A stretch of DNA of 64,000 nt from Methylotenera sp. GTDB lineage: Bacteria; Pseudomonadota; Gammaproteobacteria; Burkholderiales; Methylophilaceae. The stretch lies in the NCBI GenBank assembly GCA_021732365.1, contig JAKFVD010000017.1:206543-270542 (forward strand), read 5' to 3'. Positions 8,837-20,209 of this stretch are shown here, piece after piece. Position numbers and translations under genes: made by a program. How positions within the stretch are numbered: position 1 is the stretch's first letter; every line of letters starts with the position of its first letter. The notes under the pieces were generated by a model, which saw only the letters and a program-made list of their open reading frames with translations, ran no database searches and was not told where the DNA came from.

Positions 8837-10003
8837 TTAATCTGCTTGTTTGCGTAAAAATGCTGGAATATCATATTCTTCCACACCTGACATTTTCATC
8901 GCTTCTACCTGCGCGCGGCGATTATTTTGACTGAACACCGCTGGCGCTTCATCTTCCACTTCACCGCCCACAAATACTGGCTGACTATTGGTACCTGTCA
9001 TCAATGTTGTCATCACACGTAACTCTGGCTTGGCTTGGCGACGGGCAATCGCGCCGTTTAAGCCAGTTGCTACCATTGTTACGCGCAATCTATCACCCAT
9101 ATTTTCATCAACAACGTTACCCACAATCACGGTTGCATCTTCTGCAGTGAACGCTTTAATGGTGTTCATCACGTCATAGTACTCTTTCATTTTAAAGCTA
9201 GCACTAGCAGTAATGTTCACTAAAACGCCACGCGCGTTAGCTAAGTTGACGTCTTCTAACAATGGGCTGGCAACGGCTTGTTCTGCTGCGATATTGGCGC
9301 GATTTGGGCCGCTTGCTTCAGCAGAACCCATCATCGCCATACCCATTTCACTCATTACCGTGCGCACATCGGCAAAGTCAACGTTCACCAAACCTGGACA
9401 ATTAATAATCTCGGCAATACCTGAGACAGCATTATGTAGCACGTCGTTCGCCGCGCTGAACGCTTCTGTGAAAGGTACGTCTTCACCCAACACTTCCATC
9501 AATTTTTCATTTGGAATCACAATCAATGAATCCACATGCTGTGAAAGCTCTTCTAAACCTTCTGCCGCTACTTTGGTACGTTTGCCTTCAAACGCAAACG
9601 GCTTAGTTACTACGGCAACAGTTAGAATGCCCATTTCTTTGGCTACTTCAGCAATAATCGGTGCAGCGCCAGTACCAGTACCACCGCCCATACCTGCTGT
9701 AATAAACAACATATCAGCGCCATCAATCATTTCTGCGATACGGTCGCGGTCTTCTAAAGCGGCATCGCGGCCCACTTCTGGCTTAGCACCTGCGCCAAGA
9801 CCTTTGGTGATATCGCTACCAATTTGCAAGGTTTTAGTGGCAGAGCTTTTCTTTAACGCTTGCGCATCAGTATTGGCGCTGATGAACTCTACGCCCAATA
9901 CGTTTTTGCTAATCATATGATTGATTGCGTTGCCGCCGCAACCGCCCACACCTATTACTTTAATAACCGCTTCTTGTGAATCTTTTTCCATAATTTCAAA
10001 CAT
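8837..10003 (-). CDS. ftsZ: Cell division protein FtsZ
   Basis: The tubulin-like GTPase that forms the Z ring. It has 388 residues. The GTP-binding signature GGGTGTGAAP lies at about residues 106-115, GVGGCGGNAINHM at 18-30 and the T7-loop NVDFADVRTVM at about 207-217. The C-terminal conserved peptide EYDIPAFLRKQAD, which contacts FtsA and other partners, ends the protein after a linker of about 50 residues. AAGGAG eight bases before the ATG supports this start. A 108-base gap with a short direct repeat separates it from lpxC. Confidence 0.98.
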   Translation of the reverse strand: MFEIMEKDSQEAVIKVIGVGGCGGNAINHMISKNVLGVEFISANTDAQALKKSSATKTLQIGSDITKGLGAGAKPEVGRDAALEDRDRIAEMIDGADMLFITAGMGGGTGTGAAPIIAEVAKEMGILTVAVVTKPFAFEGKRTKVAAEGLEELSQHVDSLIVIPNEKLMEVLGEDVPFTEAFSAANDVLHNAVSGIAEIINCPGLVNVDFADVRTVMSEMGMAMMGSAEASGPNRANIAAEQAVASPLLEDVNLANARGVLVNITASASFKMKEYYDVMNTIKAFTAEDATVIVGNVVDENMGDRLRVTMVATGLNGAIARRQAKPELRVMTTLMTGTNSQPVFVGGEVEDEAPAVFSQNNRRAQVEAMKMSGVEEYDIPAFLRKQAD

Positions 10004-10088
10004 CTCAATTTCTCCTTTTTGCCTTGATATTTGCGATTAACTTGCGTTAAACGCTGCCCTATTTCACCAACTTAATACTAAAAACTGC

Positions 10089-11327
10089 CTAAAAATTACC
10101 CTGAAACCACGACTTCATTTTTTCAAACAACCTTGTGACCGAATTTGATTCCATCTGCCCACTAATCTGACGCTCTAACTGCTGCTTGCCCATCAAAATC
10201 AAACCAACCGCCGTTGCGTAACGCGGATTGCTCACCACTTCGGATAAGCCACCTACATAACGTGGCATGCCTAGGCGTACTGGCATGTGGAAAATCTCTT
10301 CACCCAACTCAATCATGCCGCGCATCATCGCAGAGCCACCTGTAATCACGATGCCAGAGGCGATCATTTCTTCCATGCCGCTGCGGCGTAACTCTTGCAA
10401 CACAAATTCATACAGCTCTACCACGCGTGGCTCAATCACTTCTGCCAGCGTTTGCACCGATAACTGGCGTGCTTCGCGGCCATCTACGCCTGGCACTTCT
10501 ACGATTTCGCGCGCATCGGCTAATTGGCGTAAGGCACAACCGTGTTTAACTTTAATATCTTCTGCCGATTGGGTTGGTGTGCGGAAAGCAACAGCTACGT
10601 CATTGGTGATTTGGTCACCCGCAATCGGTATGACGGCTGTGTGACGTATAGATCCGTTTTTAAACACGGCAATATCGGTTGTGCCGCCACCGATATCCAC
10701 AATGCAAACGCCTAAATCTTTTTCATCATCGGTCAGCACAGCTACGCTGGATGCCAATGGCTGTAAAATCAAATCGCTGACTTCTAAACCACAACGCTTA
10801 ATGCACTTAACGATATTCTGTGCTGCGGCTACTGCGCCAGTCACGATATGCACTTTGGCCTCTAATTTCATGCCGCTCATACCCAACGGGTCGCGCACGT
10901 CGTCCTGGCCATCGATAATAAATTCTTGCGTCAGGATATGCAGTATTTGCTGATCAGCTGGCAAAGCAATCGCGCGCGCCGTTTCTACCACGCGGTCAAT
11001 ATCCATTTGCGTCACTTCGGCCTCTTTAATTTTGACCATGCCGTGCGAGTTAAGGCTTTTAATATGGCTACCTGCAATGCCTGTAAACACCGCATTAATT
11101 TTGCAATCCGCCATCAATTCCGCCTCTTCAATCGAGCGCTGAATCGCCTGCATAGTGGAATCAATATTAATCACCACGCCTTTTTTTAAGCCGCGCGACA
11201 CGTGCTGACCAAGGCCAATAACCTTTAATGTGCCCTCTGGCAGTAACTCGGCCACAATAGTCACAATCTTAGATGTGCCGATATCTAACCCCACAATTAG
11301 GTTTTTATCTTCACGAACCTTACTCAT
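10089..11327 (-). CDS. ftsA: Cell division protein FtsA
   Basis: An actin-like ATPase that anchors FtsZ to the membrane. It has 412 residues. The phosphate-1 loop VGLDIGTSKI is at about residues 13-22 and the phosphate-2 segment CIVDIGGGTTDIAVF at about 207-221. The adenosine-site SGIVITGGSAMM is near 331-342. The C-terminal amphipathic helix (RLFEKMKSWFQGNF) is the membrane-targeting sequence. A GGGAG ribosome-binding site lies 6 bases before the ATG. It follows ftsQ by 33 bases and precedes ftsZ by 85 bases, the standard order. Confidence 0.97.
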   Translation of the reverse strand: MSKVREDKNLIVGLDIGTSKIVTIVAELLPEGTLKVIGLGQHVSRGLKKGVVINIDSTMQAIQRSIEEAELMADCKINAVFTGIAGSHIKSLNSHGMVKIKEAEVTQMDIDRVVETARAIALPADQQILHILTQEFIIDGQDDVRDPLGMSGMKLEAKVHIVTGAVAAAQNIVKCIKRCGLEVSDLILQPLASSVAVLTDDEKDLGVCIVDIGGGTTDIAVFKNGSIRHTAVIPIAGDQITNDVAVAFRTPTQSAEDIKVKHGCALRQLADAREIVEVPGVDGREARQLSVQTLAEVIEPRVVELYEFVLQELRRSGMEEMIASGIVITGGSAMMRGMIELGEEIFHMPVRLGMPRYVGGLSEVVSNPRYATAVGLILMGKQQLERQISGQMESNSVTRLFEKMKSWFQGNF

Positions 11328-11360
11328 TATTTACTCCCTTTTTCATTTTTAACCCTTAGC

Positions 11361-12203
11361 CTAAACCCTAGCCGATGTGGCAGGAGCCATTGTTACTGGC
11401 TTTGCTTTAGTCGCTACGGGCACTGGTTTAATCAGTGCTGGTTTAATCGGCACTGCTTTAATTGGCAATTCTTTAGCTGGTATTTGTTTTGCAGATATCG
11501 CTTTTAAGCCTGCAGGCTTGCGCACGGCAAAGCCATTTGGGTAACGCAAATCAGCATAAGCCACTTGTACATTTAGCTGACTAAGCGTGGATTGATACGC
11601 GCCTGCAAATTTGTTTAAGCGCGCATCCATATCAACACGACCCAACGCAATCAATAAACCTTTATCGGTTTTAATCTCCCAAGAACGGCGCGGCGATAAG
11701 GTGACTTGCGCGATTTTGATATTGGCTTGATTCAAAATCTTGCTGTAATTGCCGTAGCTTTTAGTCACTTCCATCACACCGTCGCCTGGGACATAAAACA
11801 CAGGCAATTCGGCATCCGTAGCGGCCTGAAACAATTCACCGTGCGTATTCACCAAGGCGATATTGCCCCAGCGTGCCAGTGCCTGATGTTCTTCAATGGC
11901 CACTTCTAGCTTATCTGGCCAGCGACGGCGCACACTCACTTCGCGCGCCCAAGGTAGCTTTTGAAATGCATCACGCGCTTTTACTAAATCCAACGTAAAA
12001 AAGTTACCTTTCAAATGTTTAGCCACAATCAATTTGATTTGCTCACGATTTACATGCGCTAACTGCCCATCAATTTTCACTTCGCGTAGCGGAAAAATAG
12101 GCAAATGCACAACTACAAACACCAAGGCGTACAGCATCAACACCACTGAGATGGCGTATAGTAAATTGGCAAACCAATTGAGTAGGCGGGGTTTATCCCA
12201 CAT
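11361..12203 (-). CDS. ftsQ: Cell division protein FtsQ
   Basis: A bitopic division protein of 280 residues that links early and late divisome parts. One TM helix lies at about residues 11-32. The POTRA domain follows ([20 protein letters not shown], about 37-56, through the [15 protein letters not shown] motif near 100), then the beta domain ending near [13 protein letters not shown]. The last 45 residues or so are a low-complexity Pro/Lys/Ala tail with repeated xIPAKxLPIKxVPIKP-like units, beyond the usual end of the fold. The start lies inside the end of ddl (11-base overlap), which suggests translational coupling. Confidence 0.94.
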   Translation of the reverse strand: MWDKPRLLNWFANLLYAISVVLMLYALVFVVVHLPIFPLREVKIDGQLAHVNREQIKLIVAKHLKGNFFTLDLVKARDAFQKLPWAREVSVRRRWPDKLEVAIEEHQALARWGNIALVNTHGELFQAATDAELPVFYVPGDGVMEVTKSYGNYSKILNQANIKIAQVTLSPRRSWEIKTDKGLLIALGRVDMDARLNKFAGAYQSTLSQLNVQVAYADLRYPNGFAVRKPAGLKAISAKQIPAKELPIKAVPIKPALIKPVPVATKAKPVTMAPATSARV

Positions 12204-13140
12204 TTATATGTGCCTTATTATTATCACTAAGTGTCATGCTTAAAATTTTCACTACTAATTCGTCAAAACTGAGACCTGCAGCTTTTGCGGCCATTGGCAC
12301 CAAGCTATGGTCTGTCATGCCCGGGCTGGTGTTTACTTCTAAAAAGTAATGTGCTTGCTCTTTATTTTCTTGTGCTTCATCCATTAAAAAATCCACCCTA
12401 CCCCAACCACTGCAACCAATGGCGCGGAATGCTTGCAAAGCCTCTTGCTGAATGAGCGCTTCTTTTTCTGTGCTTAATCCACATGGGCAGCGATATTCTG
12501 TGTCATCGCGTAAATATTTGGCTTCAAAATCATAAAATTCATTTTTAGGCACGATTCTAATAATGGGTAATGCTTCATCACCTAAAATGCCTACTGTGTA
12601 TTCACCACCACACACAAATTGCTCTGCAATCACCAGTGGGTCAGCTTTTGCTGCCAGTTCATAAGCCGCTTTTAATCCGCCAGCTGTTTTCACTTTACTA
12701 ATGCCAATGCTAGAGCCTTCATTGGCTGGTTTTACAAACAGCGGCAAGCCCAGTTTTTTCTCAATTGCTGCAAAATCGCTATTTGCAGTCACTACTTCAA
12801 AATCTGGTGTAGCAACACCAACAGCGCGCCACATTAATTTGGTGCGCCATTTATCCATACCTAAGCTAGACGCCATCACACCGCTACCTGTGAATGGAAT
12901 ATCCATTAATTCCAGCGCACCTTGAATCGTGCCATCTTCGCCATAGCGGCCATGCAGCGAAATAAAGGCGCGATCAAATTGGCTTAATTGACTCAAGGCT
13001 TCTGTTGCAGGGTCAAACGCGACTGCATCCACACCTTGGCGTTTTAGTGCTGCCAGCACCGCTGAGCCGCTTTTAATTGACACTTCGCGCTCGCCTGATT
13101 TGCCGCCAAATAAAACGGCTACTTTTCCAAATTTATTCAT
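12193..13140 (-). CDS. ddl: D-alanine--D-alanine ligase
   Basis: Makes D-Ala-D-Ala for the peptidoglycan stem peptide. From the ATG at 13140 the protein has 315 residues. ATP-grasp features visible are [14 protein letters not shown] near the N-terminus, [18 protein letters not shown] (about residues 140-157) and the metal-binding [17 protein letters not shown] near 270-286. I chose the ATG at 13140 over a GTG four codons earlier because GGTGAG lies 7 bases before it. It overlaps the murB end by 8 bases and the ftsQ start by 11. Confidence 0.96.
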   Translation of the reverse strand: MNKFGKVAVLFGGKSGEREVSIKSGSAVLAALKRQGVDAVAFDPATEALSQLSQFDRAFISLHGRYGEDGTIQGALELMDIPFTGSGVMASSLGMDKWRTKLMWRAVGVATPDFEVVTANSDFAAIEKKLGLPLFVKPANEGSSIGISKVKTAGGLKAAYELAAKADPLVIAEQFVCGGEYTVGILGDEALPIIRIVPKNEFYDFEAKYLRDDTEYRCPCGLSTEKEALIQQEALQAFRAIGCSGWGRVDFLMDEAQENKEQAHYFLEVNTSPGMTDHSLVPMAAKAAGLSFDELVVKILSMTLSDNNKAHINVG

Positions 13141-14032
13141 TGCTGTACTCACCGATTACCCTTACCTCTTGTTGTAGTGCTACGCCTTGCTTCTGCAAAA
13201 CCACGTCTTTCATGTGCCTAATTAATAATTCAATATCCAGTGCCGTACACTCACCCACATTCACAATAAAATTGGCATGTTTAGGCGACACTTGCGCACC
13301 ACCGATTTGGTAGCCCTTTAAACCACTGGCTTCAATCAATCTTGCCGCAAAATCGCCATGCGGGTTTCTAAAAGTAGAGCCTGCGCTAGGCAAATTAAGC
13401 GGCTGACTAGCCAAGCGGGTTGCCAATAAGTTTTTAATCTTTCTGAGCGATTCATTAATTTCACCCGCTTCCAGCTCAAACCATGCGCCCAAAAACCATT
13501 CATCTGGCACTGGCATTTCCACATGGCGATAACTGGCAATAAACTCCGAAGCATTACGCACATGCGTCATGCCGCTGCGGTCAATCGTCAATACTTGATG
13601 CACGATATTCCAAGTTTCAGAGCCGTAACAACCTGCATTCATCGCCAGCGCACCACCAACCGTACCCGGAATGCCAGCCATAAATTCAGCACCCTCTTTT
13701 GCATTATTAGCACTAAATCGCGCCAATTTCCCGCAAGTCACACCCGCTTCGGCGTAGATGTATTGACCATCCATACGCAAATCATTTAAGGCTTGATGCA
13801 TGACAACAACAGTGCCGCGCACACCGCCATCGCGCACTAATAAATTACTGCCCAAACCCATAAAAACAATCGGTTCTGCATGGTCTAGCGTTTGCAGAAA
13901 ACCCTGTAAATCGTTCAAACTTTCTGCAATAAACACACGGTCAGCCCGACCGCCCACACGCCAGCTGGTGTAACGTGCCAATGGCTCGTTTTTCAGCAGT
14001 TGCGATTTCGCTTGTTGGCTGGCTTGCGTCAT
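13133..14032 (-). CDS. murB: UDP-N-acetylenolpyruvoylglucosamine reductase
   Basis: The FAD enzyme that reduces UDP-GlcNAc-enolpyruvate to UDP-MurNAc. It has 299 residues. Visible motifs are [14 protein letters not shown] (about 21-34) for FAD binding, [13 protein letters not shown] (about 58-70), [18 protein letters not shown] (about 125-142) and SAGSTFRNP with the catalytic Ser near 227. The C-terminal part shows [15 protein letters not shown]. The shorter C-terminal form without the extra E. coli region suggests a type II-like MurB. Its start shares a base with the murC stop. Confidence 0.96.
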   Translation of the reverse strand: MTQASQQAKSQLLKNEPLARYTSWRVGGRADRVFIAESLNDLQGFLQTLDHAEPIVFMGLGSNLLVRDGGVRGTVVVMHQALNDLRMDGQYIYAEAGVTCGKLARFSANNAKEGAEFMAGIPGTVGGALAMNAGCYGSETWNIVHQVLTIDRSGMTHVRNASEFIASYRHVEMPVPDEWFLGAWFELEAGEINESLRKIKNLLATRLASQPLNLPSAGSTFRNPHGDFAARLIEASGLKGYQIGGAQVSPKHANFIVNVGECTALDIELLIRHMKDVVLQKQGVALQQEVRVIGEYSNE

Positions 14033-15465
14033 TAACTGACCAACTCCTTATTTTGCGCAGTCGCTTGTTCTTTGGTTTTTGCGGCGACCTGCCCAATTGA
14101 GCCAGCGCCCATTACAATCACTACATCGCCCGCTTTAACCACGCTTAAAATAGCTGCTGGCAACTCATCTGTCGTTTCTACAAATTGCGGCTCTACTTTG
14201 CCAGCCAAACGGATTGAGCGAATTAAGCTGCGTGTATCTGCTGCTACAATCGGCGTTTCGCCTGCTGAATACACTTCAGTCAGCAATACTGCATCGGCGG
14301 TAGAAAGCACACGTACAAAATCCTCAAAACAATCTCTTGTTCTTGTATATCGGTGCGGCTGAAACGCCATCACTAAGCGCCTATCTGGGAAAGCACCGCG
14401 CGCTGCAGCAATTACCGCTTGCATCTCAACTGGGTGATGCCCGTAATCGTCGATTAGCGTAAATGAGCCGCCAGTTTTTACGTCTGTTGGCTTGATGGCA
14501 ATTTCGCCATAGCGCTCAAAACGTCTGCCCACACCTTTAAATTCAGCCAATGCTTTAATAATCGCGGCATCGCTCACATTTAATTCGCTGGCAATTGCAA
14601 TTGCTGCCAAAGCGTTCAACACATAATGGTTGCCTGGCAAATTAAGCGTCACATCAAATGTGGTCGTCACGCCATTAATGCGCTCAACCGTAAAATGCAT
14701 TTGGCCGTTATCGGCACGCACGTTTTTGGCACGAATGCGCGCATCTTCACTCATGCCATAGGTCATGATTGGTTTAGTGATGCGCGGTAATATTTCGCGG
14801 ATATTCGCATCATCGATACACACCACCGCCATGCCCCAAAAAGGTAATTGCTGCAAAAATTCCACAAACGCGCTTTTAAGTTTTTCAAAGCTGTGCTCAT
14901 AGGTATCCATATGGTCTTGGTCGATATTGGTGACCACTGCCATTACGGGTGTTAAGTGCAAGAATGAAGCATCCGATTCGTCTGCCTCTGCCACAATATA
15001 TTCGCCCGTACCCAAACGCGCATTGGCGCTGGCGGCCTCTAATTTGCCACCAATTACAAAGGTCGGGTCCATACCCGCTTCATTTAAAATGCTGGCGATT
15101 AAGCTGGTAGTAGTAGTTTTGCCATGCGTACCCGCTACCGCAATACCTTGCCTAAAGCGCATCAATTCAGCCAGCATCAAGGCTCGCGGCACTACTGGGA
15201 TATTTTTCGCGCGCGCTGCAATCACTTCTGGATTCGCTTCGTTTACTGCACTGGAAACCACGACTACATCTGCATTCTTTAGGTTTTCTGTAGCATGACC
15301 TTGATACACCGTTGCACCAAAGCCTGCCAAGCGCTTGGTCGTAGCGTTGCTGGCTAAATCAGAGCCTGACACTTGAAAATCCAGATTGATTAACACCTCA
15401 GCAATGCCGCTCATGCCTGCACCACCGATACCAATAAAATGGATATTCTTTACTTTGTGTTTCAT
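14032..15465 (-). CDS. murC: UDP-N-acetylmuramate--L-alanine ligase
   Basis: Adds L-Ala to UDP-MurNAc, the first Mur ligase step. I place the start at the ATG of [12 protein letters not shown], where ATGA overlaps the murG stop. An in-frame start six codons earlier is less likely. The protein then has 477 residues. The Rossmann-like N-domain shows [14 protein letters not shown], the ATP P-loop is [14 protein letters not shown] (about residues 105-118), and the middle domain has [10 protein letters not shown] and VDEYGHHP-like [11 protein letters not shown]. The C-domain has FQPHRYTRT. Confidence 0.96.
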   Translation of the reverse strand: MKHKVKNIHFIGIGGAGMSGIAEVLINLDFQVSGSDLASNATTKRLAGFGATVYQGHATENLKNADVVVVSSAVNEANPEVIAARAKNIPVVPRALMLAELMRFRQGIAVAGTHGKTTTTSLIASILNEAGMDPTFVIGGKLEAASANARLGTGEYIVAEADESDASFLHLTPVMAVVTNIDQDHMDTYEHSFEKLKSAFVEFLQQLPFWGMAVVCIDDANIREILPRITKPIMTYGMSEDARIRAKNVRADNGQMHFTVERINGVTTTFDVTLNLPGNHYVLNALAAIAIASELNVSDAAIIKALAEFKGVGRRFERYGEIAIKPTDVKTGGSFTLIDDYGHHPVEMQAVIAAARGAFPDRRLVMAFQPHRYTRTRDCFEDFVRVLSTADAVLLTEVYSAGETPIVAADTRSLIRSIRLAGKVEPQFVETTDELPAAILSVVKAGDVVIVMGAGSIGQVAAKTKEQATAQNKELVS

Positions 15466-16553
15466 AGCGCTAACTCCATACAAATTTTCGCAACTGTCGC
15501 CGTTGCCTCTGGTTTAGCTAATTGCTTCGCTTTAACAGCCATTTCCAAGCAAATCTCACGCGTTAAGTTGCGTAACATTTCTGTAGCCTTTTGCACACTA
15601 AATTCGGTTTGTTGAATCAATTTTGCCGCGCCTGCATCGCTTAAATATTTTGCGTTGTAGGTTTGGTGGTCATCCACTGCATGGGGGAAAGGTACCAGAA
15701 TACTAGCCACACCCACACAAGCCAATTCAGCCACAGTCAGCGCACCTGCACGGCAAATCACGATGTCTGCCCAAGCATACATTTCGGCCATGTTATTGAT
15801 AAAAGCTTTAGTATCTGCCTGCACATTAGCGGTTTGGTAATTGGCTTGCAGTGCGGCGATATGTTTTTCACCCGCCTGATGCACAACATCAAACTGACCA
15901 CTGGATAAGTTGGCTAAGGCTTTGGGTAGCACATCATTCAGTGCTGCTGCACCCAAGCTACCGCCAACTACCAGCAAATTCAGTTTGCCAGTGCGCTGAG
16001 CATATCTTTGCTCTGGTGCGATTAACTGCGTGATATCTTGCCGTACAGGATTGCCTACCAGTACTGCCTTGTCGTCAAATGCGGATGGAAAAGCAGCCAA
16101 AGTTTTATCAGCTATCAAGCTCAGCGTTTTATTGGTTAAGCCTGCAATCGAATTTTGCTCATGAATCACCAATGGCCTGCCTAGCAATTTGGCCATTATG
16201 CCGCCAGGAAAAGCGGCAAAGCCGCCCATACCTAACACCACATCTGGCTGATACTGGCGAATTGCCGCAAAGCTTTGCTTAAAAGCGATTGCCAATTTAT
16301 AAGGCAATAGCAGCCAACCTAATAATCCTTTGCCGCGCACGCCATGCATGGTGATCGTGGCTTTGCTGTAATCTTTGCCTTCTATCAATCGGTTTTCCAT
16401 GCCACCTTCGGTGCACAACCACACCACATTCCAGCCATGCTCTTTTAAATAATCGGCAACCGCCATAGCAGGGTAGACATGACCGCCAGTGCCACCTGCC
16501 ATAATCATGATGGTAAATTTGCCAAACTGAGTGACTGGGCTACTAAGCATCAT
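15462..16553 (-). CDS. murG: UDP-GlcNAc:lipid I N-acetylglucosaminyl transferase
   Basis: A GT28 enzyme on the cytoplasmic face of the inner membrane that converts lipid I to lipid II. It has 363 residues. The glycine-rich [16 protein letters not shown] (about 18-33) and [16 protein letters not shown] (about 198-213) are the two G loops. The C-domain has [19 protein letters not shown] and [16 protein letters not shown] with the UDP-GlcNAc-contact residues. Its start overlaps the ftsW stop by 4 bases. Confidence 0.96.
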   Translation of the reverse strand: MMLSSPVTQFGKFTIMIMAGGTGGHVYPAMAVADYLKEHGWNVVWLCTEGGMENRLIEGKDYSKATITMHGVRGKGLLGWLLLPYKLAIAFKQSFAAIRQYQPDVVLGMGGFAAFPGGIMAKLLGRPLVIHEQNSIAGLTNKTLSLIADKTLAAFPSAFDDKAVLVGNPVRQDITQLIAPEQRYAQRTGKLNLLVVGGSLGAAALNDVLPKALANLSSGQFDVVHQAGEKHIAALQANYQTANVQADTKAFINNMAEMYAWADIVICRAGALTVAELACVGVASILVPFPHAVDDHQTYNAKYLSDAGAAKLIQQTEFSVQKATEMLRNLTREICLEMAVKAKQLAKPEATATVAKICMELAL

Positions 16554-17716
16554 ACTGGCAGCCCTTTTTGAAGTCGGCGGTTCTCAAAATCTATTCTGAG
16601 CAACACCGCCATCGCGATGCAATTAGCCAAAATGCCGCTGCCGCCAAAAGATAAAAATGGTAACGTTAAGCCTTTAGTAGGCAACACACCCATATTCACG
16701 CCAATATTAATAATCGCCTGCGCGCCAATCCACACACCTAAACCCTGTGCCAGTAATGCAGCAAAGTAGCGTTCATTCGCTACGGCTTCTTTGCCTATTC
16801 CAAACGCGCGAATCACAATCCAGCTAAACAGGCCTAAAATAGTTAACACTCCAACAAAGCCTAATTCTTCCGCAATCACGGCCAATAAAAAGTCCGTGTG
16901 TGCTTCTGGTAAGTAAAGTAACTTTTCAACACTGGCGCCCAAACCAACGCCAAACCATTCACCTCGTCCAAAAGCAATCAGTGCATGTGATAACTGGTAA
17001 CCTGTATCGAAAGGGTCTGCCCATGGATTTAAATAGCCAGTCACACGCTTTAAACGGTAAGGTGAGCTGATGATCAGGCCGTAAATAGCCACTGGCAATA
17101 GGGCCAATAGCGCAATAAATATTTTGACATTGATGCCGCCCAGCCAAAGTATGGATATGGACATTGCGGCAACCACTGCAAACGCACCTAAATCTGGCTC
17201 GCGCAGTAACAAAAATCCAACTAATACCATCACCGCAACCATTGGTAAAAAGCCGCGTACAAAGCTATCCATTTGGGCCGATTTACGTACGGCATAATCG
17301 GCTACGTACATGGCAGCAAATAGCTTCACAAATTCGGATGGCTGTAAATTCACCACAAACAAAGATAGCCACCGTTGGCTGCCGTTTACGTCGCGCCCAA
17401 TGCCTGGAATCAACACCAATACCAGCAAAAATAATCCCGCCAGAAATAAATACGGCGCCATTTTTTGCCACCAGGCAACTGGAACTTGAAATGCGACAAA
17501 GGCGGCGAATAGGCCAACGCCTATGTAAATAGCTTGGCGAATTAAATAATAGGTGCTTTGATAACCCACATGCTTATCGGCTTCGGCAATCGCGATAGAG
17601 GCGGAGTACACCATCACCAAGCCAAAACCCAGCAATATCAAAGTTACCCACAGCAACATTTGGTCGTAGCTGGTGGCATTAATCCGTTCGTTGCTATGCA
17701 TCACTGGGGCTAGCAT
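16550..17716 (-). CDS. ftsW: Lipid II polymerase FtsW (SEDS family)
   Basis: A ten-helix membrane protein of 388 residues that polymerises septal peptidoglycan together with FtsI. SEDS features are [19 protein letters not shown] (about residues 110-128) and REPDLGAF (about 173-180) holding the conserved Asp-containing loop. [19 protein letters not shown] lies near 245-263 and [12 protein letters not shown] near the C-terminus. AGGTGG a few bases before the ATG at 17716 supports this start, which overlaps the murD end by 7 bases. Confidence 0.95.
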   Translation of the reverse strand: MLAPVMHSNERINATSYDQMLLWVTLILLGFGLVMVYSASIAIAEADKHVGYQSTYYLIRQAIYIGVGLFAAFVAFQVPVAWWQKMAPYLFLAGLFLLVLVLIPGIGRDVNGSQRWLSLFVVNLQPSEFVKLFAAMYVADYAVRKSAQMDSFVRGFLPMVAVMVLVGFLLLREPDLGAFAVVAAMSISILWLGGINVKIFIALLALLPVAIYGLIISSPYRLKRVTGYLNPWADPFDTGYQLSHALIAFGRGEWFGVGLGASVEKLLYLPEAHTDFLLAVIAEELGFVGVLTILGLFSWIVIRAFGIGKEAVANERYFAALLAQGLGVWIGAQAIINIGVNMGVLPTKGLTLPFLSFGGSGILANCIAMAVLLRIDFENRRLQKGLPV

Positions 17717-19095
17717 ATGGCCACCTGCGCTGAATATGCTTGTAAGCGTTTTACCGACTCTATAAATACTTCGGCGCGATGCACATAATTTTTAAACATA
17801 TCAAAGCTGGCACAAGCGGGTGATAACAATACGGCATCGCCCGTTTGAGCTACTTTTTTGGCAATATTCACCGCTTCTGGTAAATCGGCAGCATGGTACA
17901 TAGGCACATTTGCGTTCATTAAAACGCCTTCAATTAATGCCGCATCGCGCCCGATTAACACTACCGCACGCGCATTATTTTGAACAACTGCTAATAAAGG
18001 TGAAAAGTCTTGGCCTTTGCCATCGCCACCAGCAATTAGCACTACTTTTTGCGACTTACCTTGTTTTGTCATCCCAGCAATTGCGGCGCAAGTTGCACCT
18101 ACATTGGTGCCTTTTGAGTCGTCGTAATAATCCACCTCATCAATGGTCGCCACCCATTGCACACGGTGAGGCAAGCCTTTAAAGTCACTTAACGCTTTTA
18201 TGATTGCTGTTTTTTCTACACCAATCGCGCTGCACAAGGCCATCGCCGCAAGCGCATTCGCAACGTTATGCAAACCTGTTATATGAAGTTGGCTGGCTTT
18301 CATTATTTTGCGCTGACCACTAGTTAAGTATTGCATGCCATCCGATTCAACCAAGCCAAAGTCTTGCTTTTCTGATGATGCATTTAAGCCAAATGTGACC
18401 GTATGCTTGGCCGTCATAGCCAGTGTGGCGGCATCATCGCGATTTAATACAGCCACTTTTGTATGCGCAAAAATACGTGCTTTTGCGGCAATATAAGCGT
18501 CAATGTCCGCATAGCGATCCATATGATCTTCACTGATATTAAGCACTGTAGCGCTATCACATTTGAGGTGATGCGTGGTTTCCAACTGAAAACTAGAAAG
18601 CTCTAACACATAAACATCAGGGGCTTCCATCATCAGCGCCTCTAGCACTGGCAAACCAATATTGCCTGCCACAATGGTTTTTAAGCCCGCTTCTTTACAA
18701 ATTTCGCCCACTAAACTTGTAACCGTGGTTTTGCCGTTTGAACCAGTAATCGCAATCACTTTGGATTCTTTTGGACGATATTGCGCAAACAATTCCACAT
18801 CACCAATCACAGGAATGCCTGTTTGAATGGCAGCTTGCACCGCTGGCTCACGCATTGCCACGCCTGGGCTAATCACAATTAAATCGGCTTGCCTAAACAC
18901 CGCTGAGTCAAATGCTCCAGTGTAAATTTGCACCTGCGGCATGCGCTTCATCACATGATCTACACTGGGTGGGTTAACGCGTGAATCGGCGACTGACAAA
19001 ATGGCACCTTGGCGCTCAAGCCAATGCAAGGCAGATAGGCCTGTGTCGCCTAGGCCTAATACCAATACTTTTTTGTCTTTTAATGCGATTTTCAT
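17710..19095 (-). CDS. murD: UDP-N-acetylmuramoylalanine--D-glutamate ligase
   Basis: Adds D-Glu to UDP-MurNAc-L-Ala. It has 461 residues. [15 protein letters not shown] (about 12-26) is the N-terminal nucleotide-sugar loop, [18 protein letters not shown] (about 114-131) the P-loop, and [10 protein letters not shown] (about 187-196) the Mg/ATP region. The C-terminal [13 protein letters not shown] and [18 protein letters not shown] motifs are diagnostic of MurD. It sits 10 bases after mraY on the same strand. Confidence 0.96.
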   Translation of the reverse strand: MKIALKDKKVLVLGLGDTGLSALHWLERQGAILSVADSRVNPPSVDHVMKRMPQVQIYTGAFDSAVFRQADLIVISPGVAMREPAVQAAIQTGIPVIGDVELFAQYRPKESKVIAITGSNGKTTVTSLVGEICKEAGLKTIVAGNIGLPVLEALMMEAPDVYVLELSSFQLETTHHLKCDSATVLNISEDHMDRYADIDAYIAAKARIFAHTKVAVLNRDDAATLAMTAKHTVTFGLNASSEKQDFGLVESDGMQYLTSGQRKIMKASQLHITGLHNVANALAAMALCSAIGVEKTAIIKALSDFKGLPHRVQWVATIDEVDYYDDSKGTNVGATCAAIAGMTKQGKSQKVVLIAGGDGKGQDFSPLLAVVQNNARAVVLIGRDAALIEGVLMNANVPMYHAADLPEAVNIAKKVAQTGDAVLLSPACASFDMFKNYVHRAEVFIESVKRLQAYSAQVAIC

Positions 19096-19105
19096 CTAAT
19101 TTGAT

Positions 19106-20209
19106 TTATCTTAATTTCAATGTAGCAAGGCCAATTAACACCAACATCATGGTAATAATCCAGAAGCGCACCACGACTTGCGTCTCTTTCCAGCCCTTTT
19201 GTTCATAATGGTGATGCAATGGCGCCATCAAAAAGATACGCTGGCCCACCCCTGTTTTAAATTTGGTGTATTTGAAATACATCACCTGTAGTGCAACTGA
19301 AAACGTTTCCACCACAAACACGCCGCCCATAATAAACAGCACAATCTCTTGGCGCACAATCACCGCTACCACGCCTAAAGCCGCACCCAAAGCCAGCGCG
19401 CCTACATCACCCATAAAAACTTCGGCTGGGTAAGCGTTGAACCATAAGAAACCTAAACCAGCACCTGCCATGGCAGCGCAAAACACCATCATCTCGCCTG
19501 CACCTGCCACATAAGGAATTCCCAAGTATTTTGAGAAATACAAATGCCCTGCCACATAAGCAAATATCGCTAGCGCACTGCCCACCATCACCGTTGGCAT
19601 AATGGCCAAACCATCTAAGCCATCTGTAAGATTAACCGCGTTACTGCTACCAACAATGACTAAATATGTCAGAAAAATAAATCCGACCGCGCCTAAAGGC
19701 AGCACCAGTGTTTTGAAAAACGGCACAATTAATGTAGTTTCGGCTGGGCTACTGGATGTTTGATATAAAAATATCGCAACACCTAACCCAATTATGCTTT
19801 GCCAAAAATATTTGGCTTTGGCCGATAAACCTTTTGGATTTTTGTAGACCACTTTACGATAATCATCTACCCAACCAATCGCGCCAAATCCTAGCGTGGT
19901 AACCAATACCACCCAAATATACTTATTATGCAAATCACCCCACAAAATGGTGGCGATACCAATCGCCACTAATATCAGCGCGCCGCCCATGGTAGGCGTG
20001 CCTGCTTTCACCAAATGCGTTTGTGGGCCGTCATCGCGCACAGCTTGGCCCACTTTATACTCAGTGAGTTTGCGAATCATTTTTGGCCCAACCATAAATG
20101 AAATCATCAGCGCAGTTAATGTCGCCAACACAGCACGCAGCGTAATGTAGTTAAATACGTTAAAACCGCGAATATCGTGCGCAAAATACCTAGCAAGTTC
20201 TAATAACAT
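19106..20209 (-). CDS. mraY: Phospho-MurNAc-pentapeptide transferase
   Basis: An integral membrane enzyme (about 10 helices, 367 residues) that moves phospho-MurNAc-pentapeptide to undecaprenyl phosphate, giving lipid I. Signatures are [11 protein letters not shown] (about 71-81), the cytoplasmic DDYRKV (about 115-120), [10 protein letters not shown] (about 193-202) and the C-terminal [12 protein letters not shown] (about 330-341), the HHH motif near the active site. The start lies within the murF end (10-base overlap). Confidence 0.97.
   Translation of the reverse strand: MLLELARYFAHDIRGFNVFNYITLRAVLATLTALMISFMVGPKMIRKLTEYKVGQAVRDDGPQTHLVKAGTPTMGGALILVAIGIATILWGDLHNKYIWVVLVTTLGFGAIGWVDDYRKVVYKNPKGLSAKAKYFWQSIIGLGVAIFLYQTSSSPAETTLIVPFFKTLVLPLGAVGFIFLTYLVIVGSSNAVNLTDGLDGLAIMPTVMVGSALAIFAYVAGHLYFSKYLGIPYVAGAGEMMVFCAAMAGAGLGFLWFNAYPAEVFMGDVGALALGAALGVVAVIVRQEIVLFIMGGVFVVETFSVALQVMYFKYTKFKTGVGQRIFLMAPLHHHYEQKGWKETQVVVRFWIITMMLVLIGLATLKLR

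Noticed and set aside
9213..9920. A 235-residue open frame antisense to ftsZ
   Set aside because: Ser/Ala/Pro/Thr-rich shadow of the conserved FtsZ frame; no motif or ribosome-binding site.
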